Origin: Candidatus Tectimicrobiota bacterium
GTDB lineage: Bacteria; JACPSX01
DNA: 7,488 bases
Direction of reading: 5' to 3'
NCBI GenBank assembly: GCA_016193065.1
Contig: JACPSX010000150.1
Coordinates: 1-7,488, forward strand
The notes beneath the pieces are model-generated. The model did not search any database. It was not told the DNA's origin and worked only from the letters and a program-made list of their open reading frames with translations. The position numbers and the translations under genes were made by a program. This document shows, one piece after another, positions 1 through 7,488 of the stretch. Numbering within the stretch: position 1 is the first letter of the stretch; each line of letters begins with the position of its first letter.

Positions 1-37
1 CAGGGAAAGTTCCCTGGCAAATCCCCGCGGGATTTCC
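1..37 (-). terminator. Two tandem small hairpins after the CNNM/CorC gene, possible terminator
   Basis: Immediately past the stop codon of the leftward gene lie two inverted repeats. One is aaatccc (19-25) facing gggattt (29-35) with a 3-base loop. The other is cagggaa (1-7) facing ttccctg (10-16) with only 2 bases between, so the last pair would have to open. On the minus strand they follow the stop in that order. No clear T-run follows inside the window, so an intrinsic terminator is only a possibility. They could equally be a 3' mRNA-stabilising structure or a target of Rho-dependent ending. The window edge hides what follows. Confidence 0.3.
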
Positions 38-38
38 A

Positions 39-1258
<1,220 letters not shown>

Positions 1259-1269
1259 AGATTCCGACA

Positions 1270-1276
1270 CCTCCCC
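1270..1276 (-). promoter_or_regulatory. Ribosome binding site of the CNNM/CorC gene (decides the start)
   Basis: On the minus strand this reads GGGGAGG and sits 11 bases before the ATG at 1258, but 0 bases before the in-frame GTG at 1270. The spacing rules out the GTG and supports the ATG. The ntrB gene opposite uses the same 11-base spacing. Confidence 0.6.
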
Positions 1277-1347
1277 AGAGTTAGACCTCCGTCCCGCTCG
1301 GCAACCCGGGAAATCCTAAAGGTGGGCATGAAATTTCCCATGCCGCC

Positions 1348-1356
1348 ATTCTAGCA
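1348..1356 (-). promoter_or_regulatory. Possible extended -10 promoter for the CNNM/CorC gene
   Basis: Read on the minus strand, 1356 to 1348 gives TGCTAGAAT, an extended -10 element (TGn followed by TAGAAT, four of six matches to TATAAT). No good -35 hexamer is seen 16-18 bases further upstream, which is tolerable for extended -10 promoters. It would place the transcript start near 1341, about 80 bases before the ATG. This is weak evidence, based on sequence resemblance only. Confidence 0.25.
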
Positions 1357-1407
1357 TGACCCGGCCCCTTTTGCTCCGTGGCTGCCCATTTTTTGAGCAT
1401 TCACCCC

Positions 1408-1437
1408 TTGATTCCGTCTCCGTCCATTCTGTACAAT
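1408..1437 (+). promoter_or_regulatory. Sigma-70-like promoter for the ntrB-ntrC-glmU-glmS unit
   Basis: TTGATT (1408-1413) and TACAAT (1432-1437) are separated by 18 bases. The -10 matches the consensus at five of six positions and the -35 at four of six. The surrounding stretch is locally AT-rich compared with the GC-rich genes. A transcript would start near 1444 and leave a leader of about 38 bases that carries the ntrB ribosome site AAGGAGA (1464-1470). It is the only plausible promoter ahead of the rightward genes. I looked for a sigma-54 -24/-12 element in this gap and found none with correct spacing. Confidence 0.5.
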
Positions 1438-1481
1438 GAGCATGATTTTTTCGTCGTATTTTCAAGGAGATATTCAAAAGC

Positions 1482-2615
1482 ATGGGGAAGAACCCGCCGG
1501 AAATTCGGGAGAAAGGCGCAGAGAAGGACGAGGAGAACTACCTCGAGAGTGTGCTGGCCAGTCTTTCCGACGGAGTCCTGACGGTGAATGAAAGCCTGCA
1601 CATCACGACCGTCAATCAAGCCATGGAGGAGCTCAGCCACCTGCCGGCGGCGAAGATGCTGGGGGAGCCTTTTGGAGTCGCCTTTCCCGATCAAAGGAAG
1701 GTTGAAGATCTCCTGCTCCAAGCAGCCAGGGAAGGGAAGACCTTTTTTCTCACCGACCATCCCCTCAAGACCCCCCAGGGGCGGCTTTTGCTCACTGGAG
1801 TGACGATCTCACCTCTCACGAACCGGGAAGGTGAAACCTTGGGGGCCGTAATGGACGTACGCGACATGAGCCGTCTCAAGGGACTTGAGGAAAGCGAGCG
1901 CATTTCCGATCACCTGGACGTAGTTGCGACCATGACAGCGGGAATGGCTCACGAGATCAAAAACCCCCTGGGTGGAATCAAGGGCGCCGCCCAGTTGCTT
2001 CTGGAAGAACTCAATTCCACGGATCTCAAGGAGTATCCTCGCATCATCATCCGGGAAGTGGAACGGGTCAACGCGATTCTGGAGGTGCTGCTGGGGTTGA
2101 GCGCTCCCCGGGCTCCGCGCCAAGAGCCCGTGAACATCCATCGGATTCTGGAGTCCATTCTCCTCCTGGAACGCCAGACCCCCCAGGGGAAGAAAATCTC
2201 CTTCCAGGTCCAGTACGACCCCAGCCTGCCGGAGGTGATTGGCGACGAGGAGCAGATGACTCAACTCATCCTGAACCTGGTTCGAAATGGGGTGGAGGCC
2301 ATGACCGAGGGGGGAACTCTAATCCTGAGCACCCGGACGGCGGCGGACCTGCCGCTGGCCCGCCGCGACCGGACCGGGCAAGCCCAGCGCATGATCCTGG
2401 TAGAAATTTCCGACACAGGGGGGGGAATCCCCCCGGAGCTGATGGACAAGATATTTACCCCGTATTTCACCACCAAGCCCCGGGGAACTGGGTTGGGACT
2501 TGCTCTGGCCAACCAGATCGTGCGGGCGCACAGGGGGAAGCTGGAGGTCCAGAGCTTTTCCCGGAAGGGGACCACGGTGCGGGTCTACCTCCCCGCCAGC
2601 TCCAGAGGGAAATAA
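1482..2615 (+). CDS. ntrB: NtrB-type soluble sensor histidine kinase (PAS + HisKA + HATPase)
   Basis: This is a nitrogen-regulation-type kinase/phosphatase (NtrB/GlnL), 377 residues, with no membrane segment or signal peptide, so it acts in the cytoplasm. A PAS-like sensor region spans about 20-130 (SLSDGVLTVNESLHITTVNQ). The dimerisation and phospho-acceptor helix carries MAHEIKNPLGGIKGAAQLL with His157. In the ATPase domain the N box is NLVRNGVEAM with Asn269, G1 is DTGGGIP (311-317), the F box is IFTPYFTTK (324-332) and G2 is GTGLGLAL (335-342). The stretches IKGAAQLL, VNIHRILESI and YDPSLPEVIGDEEQ strongly recall NtrB proteins. In that family the kinase is controlled by a PII protein reporting glutamine status; whether that holds here is inferred. 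The start is the ATG at 1482, with AAGGAGA 11 bases before it. The next gene begins 4 bases after the stop and is its obvious phosphorylation partner. A run of eight G at 2418-2425 lies inside the G1 box codons. Confidence 0.9.
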   Translation: MGKNPPEIREKGAEKDEENYLESVLASLSDGVLTVNESLHITTVNQAMEELSHLPAAKMLGEPFGVAFPDQRKVEDLLLQAAREGKTFFLTDHPLKTPQGRLLLTGVTISPLTNREGETLGAVMDVRDMSRLKGLEESERISDHLDVVATMTAGMAHEIKNPLGGIKGAAQLLLEELNSTDLKEYPRIIIREVERVNAILEVLLGLSAPRAPRQEPVNIHRILESILLLERQTPQGKKISFQVQYDPSLPEVIGDEEQMTQLILNLVRNGVEAMTEGGTLILSTRTAADLPLARRDRTGQAQRMILVEISDTGGGIPPELMDKIFTPYFTTKPRGTGLGLALANQIVRAHRGKLEVQSFSRKGTTVRVYLPASSRGK

Positions 2616-2619
2616 GCGG

Positions 2620-5524
<2,905 letters not shown>

Positions 5525-5536
5525 GGAGAAGACGGT

Positions 5537-7357
5537 ATGTGCGGAATCATCGGCTACATCGGGGAACGGCAGGTTGTCCCGATTCTCATTGAAGGGCTCA
5601 AGCGCCTTGAGTACCGGGGATACGATTCGGCCGGAGTGGCCTTGATCCAGAACGGCACGGTGGAGGTGCGGCGCACCGTGGGCAAGCTCAAAACGCTGGA
5701 GGACAGCCTGCGCCACGTGGTTCTGGAAGGGACTGTGGGAGTCGGACACACGCGCTGGGCGACTCACGGCCGCCCCAGCGAGGAAAATGCCCACCCTCAC
5801 CGGGCCGGATCCATCGCCCTCGTGCAAAACGGGATCGTTGAAAACTACCTGCCCCTGAAGGAAAAGCTGCGCCAGGCGGGCAGAACCTTCCAGTCCGAGA
5901 CCGATACCGAAGTCCTGGTCCACCTGATCGACTTCTACTTCGAAGGGGATCTGGAAGCCGCCATGCGCCGGGCCCTGCGGGAGGTGGTGGGGGCCTATGC
6001 CCTCGCTGCGGTCAGCTCGGACGATCCGGAAAAGGTGGTGGCGGCCCGTCACAGCGCCCCTCTGGTCATCGGCCTGGGCAAGGGCGAGTTCTTCGTCGCC
6101 TCCGACATTCCCGCCATCCTGAACCACACGCGAGACGTGATCTTCCTGAACGACAACGAAATTGCGGTGCTCAGCCGGGAGGGGGTGAAGGTCTCCAACC
6201 TGGAGGGCCAGCCGGTTCCCAAGGAAGTGAAGAAGATCCTCTGGGATCTGGTCATGGCGGAAAAGGGGGGCTACAAGCACTTCATGCTCAAAGAAATCTA
6301 CGAGCAACCCCGGGCCTTCTCCGATACGCTGCGGGGCCGCCTGGCCCTGGAGGCCGGCAACGTTCTCCTGGACGAGGTCCAATTCCCCACCTCCCTGCAG
6401 GACATCGAGCAGGTTTTCCTGGTCGCCTGCGGGACTTCCTGGCATGCGGCCCTGATCGGCAAATTCTTGATCGAGAGACTGGCGCAGGTTCCCGTGGAGG
6501 TGGACATTGCTTCGGAGTTCCGCTACCGCAACCCCCTGGTTTCCTCCGCAACGCTCATGATTCCGATCTCCCAATCCGGAGAAACCGCAGACACCCTGGC
6601 CGCCCTGCGGGAGGCCAAGCAGCGCGGCGCCACCACCCTCTCCATCTGCAACGTGGTGGACAGCACCATTGCCCGGGAGTCCCACGGAATCCTCTATACG
6701 CACGCCGGCCCCGAAATCGGCGTGGCTTCCACCAAGGCGTTCACCTCTCAAATTGCGGCCCTCCATCTGCTGGCCTTGCACCTGGGGCGGCTGCGGGGAA
6801 CTTTGAGCCGGGAGCAAGCCCGGCAGGAAATGCAGGCTCTGCTCGGGATCCCCAACCTTCTCGAAGAGGTGCTGGAGCTGGACGAGGAGATCGAGCAACT
6901 GGCCCGCCGCTTTGCCGACAAGAGGGATTTCCTCTACCTCGGGCGCGGGATCAACTACCCCGTGGCCCTGGAAGGAGCCCTCAAGCTCAAGGAGATCTCC
7001 TACATTCACGCGGAGGGCTACCCGGCCGGGGAGATGAAGCACGGGCCCATTGCCCTCATCGACGAGAAGATGCCGGTCGTGGTCATCGCGCCCAAGGACT
7101 CCGTCTACGACAAGATCCTAAGCAACATCCAAGAAGTAAAGACCCGCGGCGGCGTGGTCATCGCCCTGGGCCACCGGGGGGACAGCTCTCTCAAGAGCAA
7201 GGTGGACGACTGGGTGGGACTCCCCGAGGTGTCGAGCTCCCTGTTCCCGATCCTGGCGGTCATCCCCCTGCAGTTGCTCGCCTATCATATCGCGGTGCGG
7301 CGGGGCTGTGACGTGGACCAGCCGCGCAATCTGGCCAAGAGCGTCACCGTGGAATGA
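5537..7357 (+). CDS. glmS: Glutamine:fructose-6-phosphate aminotransferase (isomerising)
   Basis: This enzyme makes glucosamine-6-phosphate and glutamate from fructose-6-phosphate and glutamine, the committed step to UDP-GlcNAc, in the cytoplasm as a dimer. At 606 residues it is full length (E. coli 609). The N-terminal Ntn glutaminase domain begins MCGIIGYIG, with Cys2 the nucleophile after Met removal. It shows RGYDSAG (27-33), HTRWATHG (71-78), Asn98-Gly99 and Asp124. [12 protein letters not shown] (247-258) marks the linker into the isomerase half. The first SIS domain has CGTSWHA (298-304), ASEFRYRNP and SQSGETADT (345-353). The second has [20 protein letters not shown] (469-488), [14 protein letters not shown] with Glu493, and the closing [15 protein letters not shown] with Lys601. 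No frame damage is seen, in contrast with glmU. The ribosome site AGGGAG (5523-5528) overlaps the glmU stop, 8 bases before the ATG. I see no glmS ribozyme, and the 12-base gap leaves no room for one. Regulation is presumably through the operon and substrate supply. Confidence 0.97.
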   Translation: MCGIIGYIGERQVVPILIEGLKRLEYRGYDSAGVALIQNGTVEVRRTVGKLKTLEDSLRHVVLEGTVGVGHTRWATHGRPSEENAHPHRAGSIALVQNGIVENYLPLKEKLRQAGRTFQSETDTEVLVHLIDFYFEGDLEAAMRRALREVVGAYALAAVSSDDPEKVVAARHSAPLVIGLGKGEFFVASDIPAILNHTRDVIFLNDNEIAVLSREGVKVSNLEGQPVPKEVKKILWDLVMAEKGGYKHFMLKEIYEQPRAFSDTLRGRLALEAGNVLLDEVQFPTSLQDIEQVFLVACGTSWHAALIGKFLIERLAQVPVEVDIASEFRYRNPLVSSATLMIPISQSGETADTLAALREAKQRGATTLSICNVVDSTIARESHGILYTHAGPEIGVASTKAFTSQIAALHLLALHLGRLRGTLSREQARQEMQALLGIPNLLEEVLELDEEIEQLARRFADKRDFLYLGRGINYPVALEGALKLKEISYIHAEGYPAGEMKHGPIALIDEKMPVVVIAPKDSVYDKILSNIQEVKTRGGVVIALGHRGDSSLKSKVDDWVGLPEVSSSLFPILAVIPLQLLAYHIAVRRGCDVDQPRNLAKSVTVE

Positions 7358-7488
7358 GGCAGGACTCCCTGAATCCGCAGCAACGGGCGGCGGTCACGCA
7401 CCGCGGCAGCCCCCTGCTCGTCCTGGCCGGGGCCGGCTCAGGCAAGACCCGGGTCATCACCCACCGGATCGCCCACCTGGTCAGGGAA
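7354..7488 (+). CDS. UvrD/PcrA-type superfamily 1 DNA helicase, 5' end only
   Basis: The first 45 codons of a helicase cut off by the window end, starting at the ATG at 7354, which overlaps the glmS stop as ATGA. The peptide has the Q motif [10 protein letters not shown] (5-14) and, after SPLLVLAG, Walker [10 protein letters not shown] (25-33), followed by [10 protein letters not shown], which matches the start of UvrD, PcrA and Rep proteins. Such proteins unwind DNA 3' to 5' in nucleotide excision and mismatch repair or remove stalled polymerases and RecA. The piece is too short to separate UvrD, PcrA and Rep, so no symbol is given. No strong ribosome site precedes it, so translation probably depends on coupling with glmS. 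It is most likely a bystander in the operon rather than part of amino-sugar metabolism. Confidence 0.85.
   Translation, partial: MRQDSLNPQQRAAVTHRGSPLLVLAGAGSGKTRVITHRIAHLVRE

Noticed and set aside
1355-1400. A sigma-54 promoter for NtrC autoregulation (ggcc...ttgc and tggc...ttga look-alikes)
   Set aside because: The spacing between the GG and GC elements is wrong (8 bases rather than 10, or TTGA displaced by 3), so neither fits the -24/-12 rule.
1436-1580. A short open frame beginning ATGAGCATG ahead of ntrB, a possible leader peptide
   Set aside because: It begins inside the predicted -10 element, upstream of the expected transcript start, has no ribosome site, and mostly overlaps ntrB out of frame.
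2500-2619. Forty extra codons upstream of ntrC in the same frame
   Set aside because: They overlap the kinase's conserved G2 region, have no ribosome site, and the receiver domain starts right after the ATG at 2620, which has its own ribosome site.
5525-5536. A glmS ribozyme or riboswitch ahead of glmS
   Set aside because: Only 12 bases separate glmU and glmS, far too few for the ribozyme, and the upstream sequence is ordinary GlmU coding sequence.

Overview
The window is a 7.5 kb piece of a GC-rich bacterial chromosome, probably Gram-negative. The NtrB/NtrC pair and the overall style fit Deltaproteobacteria-like lineages or Acidobacteriota, but this assignment is a guess. I see no tRNA, rRNA, CRISPR array, insertion sequence or phage gene. 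Almost all of the sequence is coding, on two divergent units separated by one regulatory gap of about 220 bases (1259-1481).

Leftward unit (1-1258, minus strand): a membrane protein of the CNNM/CorC (HlyC, 'hemolysin-related') family. It is split into an N-terminal piece (DUF21/CNNM membrane domain plus first CBS motif, 431-1258) and a C-terminal piece (end of the second CBS motif plus CorC_HlyC domain, 39-434). The join is not a simple one-base slip, because the conserved stretch of roughly 35 residues between the two CBS motifs is absent. Two small hairpins lie beyond the stop codon.

Rightward unit (1482 to the end, plus strand): ntrB (soluble PAS histidine kinase), ntrC (sigma-54 activator response regulator), glmU (N-acetylglucosamine-1-phosphate uridyltransferase / glucosamine-1-phosphate acetyltransferase), glmS (glutamine:fructose-6-phosphate amidotransferase) and the first 45 codons of a UvrD/PcrA-type helicase. 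Junctions are tight: a 4 bp gap (ntrB-ntrC), ATGA overlaps (ntrC-glmU and glmS-helicase) and 12 bp (glmU-glmS). One operon is therefore likely, read from a sigma-70-like promoter near 1408-1437. GlmS makes glucosamine-6-phosphate from glutamine and fructose-6-phosphate, and GlmU makes UDP-GlcNAc for peptidoglycan and LPS. An Ntr-type nitrogen-sensing pair thus sits directly ahead of a glutamine-consuming cell-wall pathway.

Two oddities stand out. First, glmU carries a frameshift near 4317-4325 with about eight residues apparently missing, so two genes in one window have internal lesions, both needing 3n+1 bases to restore frame. This could be an assembly or consensus problem or real decay. 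Second, the first 33 or so codons of glmU are a GC-rich repeat containing three gggtaccc palindromes and a 19 bp direct repeat. It is fused in frame between the start codon and the normal GlmU N terminus and looks like a small palindromic element inserted into a gene. I found no convincing undescribed multi-gene system; the core genes are housekeeping genes.
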